61,074 nt of DNA from Candidatus Epulonipiscioides gigas (lineage in GTDB: Bacteria; Bacillota; Clostridia; Lachnospirales; Cellulosilyticaceae): contig LJHE01000034.1 of assembly GCA_001983555.1 (NCBI GenBank), positions 15,906-76,979 on the forward strand, given 5' to 3'. The notes beneath the pieces were generated by a model, which was not told the DNA's origin, made no database searches, and was given only the letters and a program-made list of their open reading frames with translations. Shown one piece after another: positions 1 to 7,588 of this stretch. How positions within the stretch are numbered: position 1 is the stretch's first letter; each line of letters starts with the position of its first letter. A program made the position numbers and the translations under genes.

Positions 1-173
1 TGAGCATTTTGAGTTATGCCTAAAACAATTTCAAAATCCCTTTGGGTATAATATGGTGTATCTAAATAGCTATCCACATTTACTTCTAAAATTTATGCAT
101 ACCATATAGGTAAAATCGATATTACTAAAACTGATAATATAATACTTAAAATAATTCTCGGGTGTTTTTTCAT
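1..173 (-). pseudogene. Broken or partial ftsQ/divIB-like gene at the window edge
   Basis: An ATG at 173 follows a good AGGAG site. It opens a short basic start and one hydrophobic segment, then hits an in-frame TAA at 93-95 (codon 27). The same frame stays open after the stop to the window edge. It encodes a stretch resembling the start of a POTRA domain, ending in residues like YTQRDFEIVLGITQNA. A membrane anchor plus POTRA, located downstream of murD-ftsW, is what FtsQ/DivIB would look like. FtsQ is a bitopic division protein that bridges FtsL/FtsB to the septal synthase. The stop may mark a decayed gene; translation could also restart at an internal codon. The 3' part lies outside the window. 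The assignment rests on position and pattern only. Confidence 0.42.
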
Positions 174-350
174 TTATGCTCCTATCTATGTTTTATAATT
201 TTGGTCATTTTTATATATCTTTTATAGTTAATAATAGTATAATTATTCCCGTTATAATGATTATTATTTCAAAACTCAGCTTTTCCAAAATCACAAAAAA
301 GAGCTACTACATTAAACTACTTTGTCTAATGCATATAACTCCAGCAACTA
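174..350. other. AT-rich spacer downstream of the RiPP transporter
   Basis: This stretch separates the end of the FtsX-like permease gene from the ftsQ-like relic. An open frame on the plus strand here lacks a ribosome binding site and family features, so I do not call it. No clear hairpin terminator is visible. Confidence 0.4.
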
Positions 351-2489
351 CTAAATTCCAGCTTCTAATTGGTTGATACCTTTATTTATTTCATGATAAT
401 TTAATAATTGTACAGATACAATATATATCAAGAATATCATACTAATCACTATACCTGGAACAATAAATCCATTTAAAACTTGATTACCTTGAAAATAAAT
501 ATTTAGTCTATTGCCAAATCGTAATGAGAAAGTATAATAAACTATCGAAAAATTAATCAGACTAATTGTATAAGGCAATAAATAGAAAAATATATTTTCT
601 TTTAAATTTATTTTCATAATTTGCTTTTTTGATATGCCTATTTGGCGTAAAAAATAAAAATCGTTTATACTATTTTTACATTCCATTAAATTTTTAATTG
701 AGATAATTGCCATGCATATAAGCATACAAACTATACCAACATACATTCCAACAGCTTTTGTTATTATTTCCATAAATAAAATTTCGTTTTCTTCTATGGT
801 TCTAAATCTAAATGTTCCTGATACTCCAAATAAACTAAAAGCACCATATCCTTCAGGCTCATATTTATTATATAAATCTAAATATTTTTCTTTAAGTTTT
901 ATTTTTGAATATTCATTTAATTCATCGGCTAAACCATATGGCATTTTTTCAATTGTGTTGGCATAATATCCTGTTTTAGCAATAACTAATTTTTCGCACA
1001 ATTCATCTGGCAAAACTAATATACTAAGTGTATTGTAATTGTATATATAATCACCTAAATTACCAATTAGCATATAATCAGTTTCGTTGGGTTTTAATAT
1101 TGTATCTGCAATCATTAATAGTCTATCAGAATCAGTTTGAATAGAATCAGTTTGAATAGAATCAGTTTGAAACCATTTTTCAAATTCTTCAACTCCAAAA
1201 GTATCAACTTCGTTACTTATATGAACAATAAATCTATTTTCACCTAAAGTAACTGCCTCATATCCTGCCATCATTCTTAAGTTATTATAATCACTAATAC
1301 CAATTGCTAATCTTGGCATATCATATTTATTTTTACGAACTGATGGACCAGCAAAATCTGATTCCCATACAAAATATTGTTCTAATACACAATCCATTTC
1401 TATGTCTATTTGATGCTCTTTTAAAAATTCTTGTACAAAATCATAACTTTCATTAGGTATATCTTCTATATTTTCTATACGAGAATAATTAGAGAAAATA
1501 TTTATATCATATACCATACGTTGTTCCATATATGCTTTTGAAGTTTCTGTTAGTAGAGGACTTAATGCAAATCCACATAACGAAATAGTAAGCACTAATA
1601 TAATTAAAAACATATTACCTGTAATAGTTTTTAATCGATAAGATAATCTTCCAAATACAAAAAGCTCCATTTTAAAACGTATAATATCTATAGACTTTGC
1701 CCAAATCAAAATATAATTTATCATTCTTATAGTTAAGAACACAGCAATTACAATTGCCAGAAATACTTTAAGTTGAAATGCATTACTTGCATAATGCGGA
1801 ATATCTCCAACATAATCTCTTCCCAAAGAAAAGTATATTTTAAAGTTATTAATAACATAAAAATAGCAATAAATAAATAATATAATTTCCAATAGTTGTC
1901 TCAATTTTGAAGTTCTTTTTTGATCTGGAATTTTATTATCATTTAATAATAATAATGGTTTTTTAAAAGTCACTTTTGTAATATTAGCAATTATAAGACC
2001 TATATACATTAGAGCAAAGAAAATGATAGTTGTAATGAATGAATTTAAATAAAAGAATTTATTACTAATAATTTGGTTATATGCTGTATACGATATAATC
2101 GAATTTACTATATATGAGCCTCCAAATCCCAAGCTAATACCAATTATAAAGCTCATTATACTTATCCATAGCATATCCATAGAATACGTAAATGCAATTT
2201 TACTTCGTTGCATTCCAAGAGTAATTAATATAGATATCTCTTTTAACTTTTCTCGAAACATATACGTATTAACATAACTAATTAAAATAAAAATCGCAAT
2301 AGAAATTGCATAAATACAATATCTAATACCAGGAGCATATAATTTAAAATCATATTCTAAATTCCCTTGTATTAATGGATTGTTTATATCGCCTATTGAT
2401 ACAAATCCATAAAAAAGAGCTATACATATAACTAAGGTTACAACATAAATAATATTTTCTTTTATGATTTTTTTTAGGTTACATTTCAT
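351..2489 (-). CDS. FtsX/BceB-like ABC transporter permease of the RiPP cassette
   Basis: A 712-residue membrane protein, read as the permease half of an exporter or immunity transporter. Membrane segments lie near residues 12-32, 57-75, 105-130, 150-170, 200-220, 238-265 and 290-312. A large extracytoplasmic domain spans about 313-570, and three further segments lie near 572-597, 632-655 and 673-695. This long-loop plan matches MacB/BceB-type FtsX permeases, which move or sense peptides and lipids using mechanical ATP hydrolysis. The start overlaps the ATPase stop in TAATG, so the two are translationally coupled. Residues 441-454 carry a QTDSI repeat encoded by a 15-bp tandem repeat. Context suggests it exports, or protects against, the modified peptide encoded upstream; substrate and direction are inferred. 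Confidence 0.8.
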   Translation of the reverse strand: MKCNLKKIIKENIIYVVTLVICIALFYGFVSIGDINNPLIQGNLEYDFKLYAPGIRYCIYAISIAIFILISYVNTYMFREKLKEISILITLGMQRSKIAFTYSMDMLWISIMSFIIGISLGFGGSYIVNSIISYTAYNQIISNKFFYLNSFITTIIFFALMYIGLIIANITKVTFKKPLLLLNDNKIPDQKRTSKLRQLLEIILFIYCYFYVINNFKIYFSLGRDYVGDIPHYASNAFQLKVFLAIVIAVFLTIRMINYILIWAKSIDIIRFKMELFVFGRLSYRLKTITGNMFLIILVLTISLCGFALSPLLTETSKAYMEQRMVYDINIFSNYSRIENIEDIPNESYDFVQEFLKEHQIDIEMDCVLEQYFVWESDFAGPSVRKNKYDMPRLAIGISDYNNLRMMAGYEAVTLGENRFIVHISNEVDTFGVEEFEKWFQTDSIQTDSIQTDSDRLLMIADTILKPNETDYMLIGNLGDYIYNYNTLSILVLPDELCEKLVIAKTGYYANTIEKMPYGLADELNEYSKIKLKEKYLDLYNKYEPEGYGAFSLFGVSGTFRFRTIEENEILFMEIITKAVGMYVGIVCMLICMAIISIKNLMECKNSINDFYFLRQIGISKKQIMKINLKENIFFYLLPYTISLINFSIVYYTFSLRFGNRLNIYFQGNQVLNGFIVPGIVISMIFLIYIVSVQLLNYHEINKGINQLEAGI
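1129..1171. repeat. 15-bp tandem repeat (about 2.9 copies) inside the permease gene
   Basis: Three consecutive copies of a 15-bp unit, gaatcagtttgaata on the plus strand, start at 1129, 1144 and 1159. Because the unit is a multiple of three, copy-number change adds or removes five residues (QTDSI) in the extracytoplasmic loop without breaking the frame. Confidence 0.9.
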
Positions 2490-3265
2490 TATATCACCTC
2501 TTTTTCACCACTAGTTAGCTCTTGTTGTATTGCTAAATTATTTTCTATTATTTCTTTATAAAATTGTTTTCTATCCTGATTTGTTCTATCCAGAATATTT
2601 ATAATTTGTCCATCTTTTAAAAAAATAACTTTCTTACAATAACTAGCACTTAGCGGATCATGTGTTACTACCATAACAGTAGCGGCTAATTCACTATTAA
2701 TTTTTTCTAAAATGTCCATTATATTTCGTGCATTATTAGAGTCTAATGCGCCTGTAGGCTCATCTGCTAAAATTAATTTGGGTGATGACACAATTGCCCG
2801 AGCACAGGCTGTCCTTTGTTTTTGTCCACCTGAAAGTTCATAAGGATACTTATTTTGTAAATCACTAATAAAAAGTAGCTCCATAATATTTGACACTTTT
2901 TGCTTTATTTCTGCTTTAGATTTATTTTGTATAATTAATGGAACAGAAATATTCTCTATAACAGAAAGAGAATCCATTAATCTAAAATCTTGGAAAATAA
3001 ACCCTAATTTTTCTTTTCTAAACTTGTCTGCCTTTGATGCTCTTAATTTTGATATATTAATTCCATCTATATATATTTCACCTGATGTAGGTGAGTCAAT
3101 AGTAGAAATTAGATTAAGCAATGTAGATTTTCCAGAACCAGATGCACCCATTACTGCAATAAAATCCTTCTCATTAATATCTAAATTAATATTATTTAAT
3201 GCTATTGTACTAGCTTTACCTTTACCATATACTTTGGTAAGGTCCTTGATATTTAATACTTGCAT
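2489..3265 (-). CDS. ABC transporter ATP-binding protein (MacB/BceA/LolD type)
   Basis: A 258-residue nucleotide-binding subunit with Walker A GASGSGKST at 40-48, a FQDFRL Q-loop near 91-96, the signature LSGGQKQ at 144-150, Walker B leading into ADEPTGALDS near 167-176, and a switch histidine in VTHD. The ADEPTGALDS form is typical of the MacB/BceA/LolD group, which pairs with FtsX-fold permeases, as it does here. The start has a good AGAAGGAG site. The gene lies between the radical SAM maturase and its permease partner and overlaps the permease start by one base. It probably energises export of, or self-protection against, the cassette's peptide. Confidence 0.9.
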   Translation of the reverse strand: MQVLNIKDLTKVYGKGKASTIALNNINLDINEKDFIAVMGASGSGKSTLLNLISTIDSPTSGEIYIDGINISKLRASKADKFRKEKLGFIFQDFRLMDSLSVIENISVPLIIQNKSKAEIKQKVSNIMELLFISDLQNKYPYELSGGQKQRTACARAIVSSPKLILADEPTGALDSNNARNIMDILEKINSELAATVMVVTHDPLSASYCKKVIFLKDGQIINILDRTNQDRKQFYKEIIENNLAIQQELTSGEKEVI

Positions 3266-3280
3266 AATTTACTCCTTCTG

Positions 3281-4639
3281 TTATTTGATTTGATTAAAAA
3301 TTTCTGTCTTTTCCGAATCAGTTAGTCTTAAATATATCATAATAATGTTATTGTATATCACTTTTGTTTCTATGCATTGTCTTTTATAAACATTATGTAT
3401 GCTACCAGTTGCTGTATAATTTTCATGAGAACAGCTACCCGCACAAATTAAACGCAAATAACATTTTCTACACGATTGAATATTATCGATATGGACATTA
3501 TTTGCAAACTCTTCTATACTATTTTGAGCCTGATATAGATTCCCAATAATATATTCCTTATTAGATACAAACCTATGACAAGGATAGAAATTACCATTAA
3601 TATCTATTGCTATTCCATTAATACCTGCTCCACAAGCAGTATATCTTATCGAACCATTGTGTATGTTTGTTATAACTTTCCATAAAATTCTTAATTTTTT
3701 AGCTTTAGTTATATCGCTCTTAAGTAAGTTTTCAAAGTAATTACATAAATTATTTAACTCTTTAACATATAATTTATGTTCATTATCTGTTAAAAGATTA
3801 TATGCTGGAGCCATAGGTATACTTTTAAAATCTAATACAGCTAAATGTTCAAATATTTTTTTCAATTCTAAATTTGAATCTGAAATAGTAGCTCTAGCTG
3901 ATAAATATTTCTGTTCTCTTAAATAGGTTGTTTTTTCTATTATTTCATTATAGCATCCATTTCCATTTTTATAATAACGTTTTGAATCATGTTGCTCAAT
4001 ATCACCATCAATACTAATCATTGTACTAATTTTATTTTTTATTATAAATTGGCTTATTTCATTTGTTAAAAGAGTACCATTTGTTGTCATATTATATTTA
4101 AAATTTTTGCCACTAGTTTTTTCTTTACTTTTGCAATATGCAACAATCTCTTTAATTAACTCAAAACATAATAATGGTTCCCCACCAAAAAATGTGATAT
4201 ATAAATCTTGTCTATCACCAGAGTTTTCTAATAAATAATCAATCGCATTAAGAGCAACTTCTTTCGACATTATTCCTTTATCTGCATACTCACCTTCTTG
4301 AGCATAACAATATCCACATGCTAAATTACAAGCTTGTACTAAAATTAGTGTTATACATTTTATGGTTAGTACTATATTATCATTTGCAACTATTTCATCT
4401 TCATTATCAATAATAAATCTACAACTTTTCATTTTATTGATAGTATCTTTTAAAACACATTCATCAATTTCATTACCTAATTTCTCATATACTTTATCTA
4501 AATCTTGTCCTTCAGACTTTAATAAACTTAATGCTATATTATCAATTTTGTATAATGATGCACTTGAACTATCAAATAAATATGTCTGACTATTTGTATT
4601 AAAAATTTTATATGGCTGAAATACTAATTTATTGTTCAT
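3281..4639 (-). CDS. Radical SAM/SPASM peptide maturase
   Basis: A 452-residue enzyme expected to modify the Cys-rich peptide encoded just upstream. Residues 1-80 resemble a PqqD-like RiPP recognition element (YLFDSSSASLYKID followed by a helical stretch). The radical SAM cluster motif CX3CX2C is C104, C108, C111, with FFGGEP at 150-155. The C-terminal SPASM domain is complete: C336-X12-G-X4-C354, then CX2CX5CX3C at C390, C393, C399, C403, and a last C422, enough for two auxiliary 4Fe-4S clusters. This plan matches sactipeptide/ranthipeptide thioether synthases and the clostridial CcpM-like maturases of Cys-rich peptides. The ribosome binding site is weak and a hairpin precedes the gene, consistent with lower expression than the precursor. 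The exact bond formed cannot be told from sequence. Confidence 0.88.
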   Translation of the reverse strand: MNNKLVFQPYKIFNTNSQTYLFDSSSASLYKIDNIALSLLKSEGQDLDKVYEKLGNEIDECVLKDTINKMKSCRFIIDNEDEIVANDNIVLTIKCITLILVQACNLACGYCYAQEGEYADKGIMSKEVALNAIDYLLENSGDRQDLYITFFGGEPLLCFELIKEIVAYCKSKEKTSGKNFKYNMTTNGTLLTNEISQFIIKNKISTMISIDGDIEQHDSKRYYKNGNGCYNEIIEKTTYLREQKYLSARATISDSNLELKKIFEHLAVLDFKSIPMAPAYNLLTDNEHKLYVKELNNLCNYFENLLKSDITKAKKLRILWKVITNIHNGSIRYTACGAGINGIAIDINGNFYPCHRFVSNKEYIIGNLYQAQNSIEEFANNVHIDNIQSCRKCYLRLICAGSCSHENYTATGSIHNVYKRQCIETKVIYNNIIMIYLRLTDSEKTEIFNQIK

Positions 4640-4675
4640 TTATTTTATCTCTTTTCTTTAATATTTTAACTAAAT

Positions 4676-4709
4676 AAAAAACTAGACTAAAAAATCAATC
4701 TAGTTTTTT
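4676..4709 (-). terminator. Intercistronic hairpin between precursor and maturase
   Basis: A perfect 11-bp stem (4676-4686 with 4699-4709) and a 12-nt loop end in a T-run on the minus strand. It sits 14 bases after the precursor stop and 37 before the maturase start. A leaky terminator here would yield much more precursor mRNA than enzyme mRNA, a common arrangement in RiPP operons. Confidence 0.8.
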
Positions 4710-4722
4710 ATGTAAATTTTAA

Positions 4723-4857
4723 TTATCCAACATTATCATCTGCTAAACCATCACAAACGACACATTCTAAATCTGCACAGTTATCGTCACTATCACACCA
4801 CAAACATGGAGCCCATGACTCAGGTTTTGGGTTAATCTTATTCACTTTTTCAAACAT
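4723..4857 (-). CDS. Cys/Asp-rich RiPP precursor peptide, 44 aa
   Basis: A 44-residue ORF, too short for routine gene calling, starts at an ATG with a strong AAAGGAG site and lies downstream of a consensus promoter. Residues 1-17 form a polar leader (start MFEKVNKINPKPESWAP). The core from C18 on has five cysteines, C18, C21, C27, C32 and C35, among eight Asp/Glu. Four of the five have an acidic residue at position +4 (D22, D25, E31, D36), the CX3D/E spacing of Cys-to-Asp thioether ranthipeptides such as freyrasin. There is no Gly-Gly cleavage site and no signal peptide. With the adjacent SPASM maturase and exporter this is very likely the substrate. The bioactivity is unknown, and metal binding by the unmodified peptide is an alternative. 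Confidence 0.85.
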   Translation of the reverse strand: MFEKVNKINPKPESWAPCLWCDSDDNCADLECVVCDGLADDNVG

Positions 4858-4934
4858 ATTAATTCTCCTTTCTTTATTGTAAAAATTAAATATTATTATT
4901 TTAGAGCACTATGCAATTAAGTAACTCTACACAT

Positions 4935-4963
4935 ATTATATAATATAATAATAATATTGTCAA
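4935..4963 (-). promoter_or_regulatory. Consensus sigma-A promoter of the RiPP cassette
   Basis: TTGACA (4958-4963) and TATAAT (4935-4940) are separated by 17 bases, a perfect housekeeping consensus on the minus strand. The predicted start leaves a 5' untranslated region of about 70 nt before the precursor peptide. Confidence 0.8.
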
Positions 4964-5013
4964 TACTTTAATTCCAAATATTTCCACCAAAAATAATAAT
5001 GATTATTTTGAAA

Positions 5014-5105
5014 TAAGAGCAACCATGCCTAAATAAAACTTTAAATATTTTGATAAAGAAATTTTTATTTTCCAAAATTTAGTACAAGTACACATGGTTG
5101 TCTTA
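5014..5105. repeat. Imperfect inverted repeat between second ftsW and RiPP promoter
   Basis: TAAGAGCAACCATG (5014-5027) is mirrored by CATGGTTGTCTTA (5093-5105) with one bulged base. Similarity continues weakly outwards on both sides. The roughly 90-bp element could be a long-loop terminator for ftsW or a small MITE-like insertion. It marks the left boundary between wall genes and the cassette. Confidence 0.5.
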
Positions 5106-5151
5106 AAATAAAATTATCAATTGTTCAGTATGTTATTTTGATTATTATTTA

Positions 5152-6312
5152 TTATTTTTTACTTTGTGTAATTTTTGCATATTTTGAGATATTAAGTAAG
5201 ATCCCAAGTGACGCAAGTAGCACAACAAGAGCAGTTCCACCATAGCTTATTAAAGGAAGTTGCATTCCTGTTGTTGGAAAAGTATTTGTATTTACGGCCA
5301 CATTAATTAAAACTTGAACAGCTACAAGACCAACAAGACCTGTGGCAACCAGTGAGCCAAACAAATCAGATGCATTCACTGCTATTATAAGACCTCTAAT
5401 AACAAAACATGAGTAAACTAAAAGAACACATACCGCTCCAACAAGACCGAGCTCCTCACAAATAACTGAGAAGATAATATCATTATGAGGTTCGGGCAAA
5501 AATCCCTGCTTTTGTATACTTGCTCCAAGTCCTTGTCCCCACATACCTCCTGCTCCAATTGCGTATAACGATTGTATTGATTGATATCCAAAACGTCTTG
5601 GATCAATCCACGGGTCAAGCCATACTCTAAATCGCTCAAGACGATACTGTGGGAAAATGATTTTAATTAACCCTGCAGTTTCAACTTCTTTATCTGTAGT
5701 TGTTGCAAGATGAAGACCCAGCCAACCAAATCCACCTGCTCCAAACACTCCTAGCATATAATACCATACATCTTTTGTTGCAACAAACATTATAATAACA
5801 CCTGTCATACCAATTACTATTGCAGAACTTAGATTTTCGAAAAGTACTAAAACTACAGGTACTCCAATAATTACAAAACATCCTGCTACTAACCAAAGAT
5901 TGTGTAATTTATTTCTAAAATGTACTATAAAAGATGATATCATAAGTATTGTAGCTATTTTAACAAGCTCAGATGGTTGTATGGTAATAGAACCGATCAT
6001 AATCCATCTAGTTGCTCCCTTACTGGAGTGTCCAATAAAAGGTAAAAGAGCAACTAAAGCATTAGTGGCTAGATATATATAAGCTGAAATTCTAATATTT
6101 GAAAAAATTCTATAATCGATATTCATTCCTATAAATAGCATTATAATAATACCAACTACAGCAAATATTCCTTGTTTTTTAGCTAAATTAAAAGGGTCAT
6201 CATACATTACAAGAGCATGATAATTACTTGCACTATAAACCATTAAAACACCAAAAGAAACAATAATTAAAATAAGAACAACAAGCACTATATCAACGTT
6301 TTTGTTTTTCAC
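5152..6312 (-). CDS. ftsW: FtsW/RodA-family SEDS glycosyltransferase, second copy
   Basis: A 386-residue SEDS protein with about ten membrane segments, from LIIVSFGVLMVYSAS at the N-terminus to a final hydrophobic helix. It carries the family hallmarks: QPSELVKI, the PEPHNDIIF loop whose Asp is the conserved catalytic candidate, and FPTTGMQLPLISYGG. SEDS proteins polymerise lipid II into glycan with a class B PBP partner. It is closely similar along its length to the neighbouring ftsW at 6428-7588, so this is a recent tandem duplication. The start is GTG, with GAAGG eight bases upstream and no in-frame ATG nearby. Both copies look intact. One may serve septation and the other sporulation or elongation, but that split is a guess. 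Confidence 0.9.
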   Translation of the reverse strand: MKNKNVDIVLVVLILIIVSFGVLMVYSASNYHALVMYDDPFNLAKKQGIFAVVGIIIMLFIGMNIDYRIFSNIRISAYIYLATNALVALLPFIGHSSKGATRWIMIGSITIQPSELVKIATILMISSFIVHFRNKLHNLWLVAGCFVIIGVPVVLVLFENLSSAIVIGMTGVIIMFVATKDVWYYMLGVFGAGGFGWLGLHLATTTDKEVETAGLIKIIFPQYRLERFRVWLDPWIDPRRFGYQSIQSLYAIGAGGMWGQGLGASIQKQGFLPEPHNDIIFSVICEELGLVGAVCVLLVYSCFVIRGLIIAVNASDLFGSLVATGLVGLVAVQVLINVAVNTNTFPTTGMQLPLISYGGTALVVLLASLGILLNISKYAKITQSKK

Positions 6313-6349
6313 TTACAGAGCCTTCTTTCAAATTTTTATTTTTATATTA

Positions 6350-6422
6350 TGTGTATTTTGAGCTATACCCAAAAGACTTTTACATCTGTTTGGGTATATG
6401 GTATCTCTATCTACAAAGCTAT
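6350..6422 (-). pseudogene. Degenerate ftsQ-like fragment between the two ftsW genes
   Basis: This 73-bp intergenic stretch aligns with bases 1-73, the POTRA-like part of the broken ftsQ. I judge about 70 percent identity by eye with small gaps. Shared features include the coding strings for LGI-QN and the ATAGCT, ACCATAT and TACCCAAA blocks. Here the frame is broken by stops and indels. It follows the first ftsW by five bases. It is best explained as what remains of an ftsW-ftsQ tandem duplication after the extra ftsQ was lost. Confidence 0.5.
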
Positions 6423-6427
6423 ATTCA

Positions 6428-7588
6428 TTATCTTCTTGTTTTTTCTATTTTTGAATATTTTGAGATACTAAGTAAAATTCCGAGCGATGAAAGTAATACA
6501 ACAAGGGCTGTCCCACCATAGCTTATTAAAGGAAGTTGCATTCCTGTTGTTGGGAAAGTATTTGTATTTACAGCTACATTAATTAGAACTTGAACAGCTA
6601 CAAGACCAACAAGACCTGATGCAACTAATGAACCAAACAAATCAGCTGCATTTATTGCTACCATAAGACCTCTAACAACTAATAGAGCATATATTAAAAG
6701 AACACACCCCGCTCCAACTAGTCCAAGTTCTTCACAAATAACAGAGAATATAATATCATTATGAGGCTCAGGCAAAAATCCTTGCTTTTGTACGCTCATT
6801 CCAAGTCCTCGTCCAAAAAGACCACCTGCTCCAATTGCATATAAAGATTGTATTGGCTGATATCCCACGCCTTTTGGATCAATCCATGGGTCAAGCCACA
6901 CTCTAAATCTATCAAGTCTATATTGAGGAAATATTACTTGAAGTAATCCAGTAGTTTCAACTTTACTATCTGTTGTTGCAGCAAGATGAAGACCCATCCA
7001 ACCAAGCCCACCTGCTCCAACTAGTCCTAATACATAATACCATACATCTTTTGTAGCAACAAACATTATAATTACACCAGCTGCTCCAATTACTATAGCA
7101 GAGCTCATATTTTCAAATAGTACCAAAACAGCAGGCACTCCAATAATCGTAAACCCACCTAATATTAAATGAAGTTTTTGTAATTTATTCCGATAATGCA
7201 CTATAAAAGAAGATACCATTAATATAGTAGCTATTTTAGCAAACTCAGATGGTTGAATGGTAATAGGACCTATCATAATCCATCTAGTTGCTCCCTTACT
7301 AGAATGTCCAATCACTGGTAAAAGTGCAACTAATGAATTAGCTGCTATATATATAAAGCCTGCGACTTTAATATTTGAAAAAATTCTATAGTCAATTTTC
7401 ATCCCTATAAATAACATTACAATAATACCAATTATAGCAAATGTTCCCTGCTTTTTAGCTAAACTAAAAGGATCTCCATACATTACAAGAGCATGATAAC
7501 TACTTGCACTATAAACCATCAGCACTCCAAAAGAAACAATTACTAAAATCAGAATAACAAGTACTATGTCTATTTTTTTATTTTTCAT
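6428..7588 (-). CDS. ftsW: FtsW/RodA-family SEDS glycosyltransferase, first copy
   Basis: A SEDS peptidoglycan polymerase of 386 residues with the same hallmarks as its neighbour: QPSEFAKI, PEPHNDIIF with the conserved Asp, and FPTTGMQLPLISYGG. I place the start at the ATG at 7588 rather than an upstream in-frame GTG at 7597, because AGAAGG lies nine bases before the ATG and the GTG falls almost on the ribosome binding site. The gene overlaps the end of murD by 11 bases, the classical murD-ftsW order, so this is probably the ancestral copy. Its likely partners are the two class B PBPs encoded upstream in the same cluster. Confidence 0.92.
   Translation of the reverse strand: MKNKKIDIVLVILILVIVSFGVLMVYSASSYHALVMYGDPFSLAKKQGTFAIIGIIVMLFIGMKIDYRIFSNIKVAGFIYIAANSLVALLPVIGHSSKGATRWIMIGPITIQPSEFAKIATILMVSSFIVHYRNKLQKLHLILGGFTIIGVPAVLVLFENMSSAIVIGAAGVIIMFVATKDVWYYVLGLVGAGGLGWMGLHLAATTDSKVETTGLLQVIFPQYRLDRFRVWLDPWIDPKGVGYQPIQSLYAIGAGGLFGRGLGMSVQKQGFLPEPHNDIIFSVICEELGLVGAGCVLLIYALLVVRGLMVAINAADLFGSLVASGLVGLVAVQVLINVAVNTNTFPTTGMQLPLISYGGTALVVLLSSLGILLSISKYSKIEKTRR

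Noticed and set aside
176-376. Plus-strand ORF of 66 codons overlapping the permease 3' end
   Set aside because: No ribosome binding site, no recognisable family, and partial overlap with a well-supported gene on the other strand.
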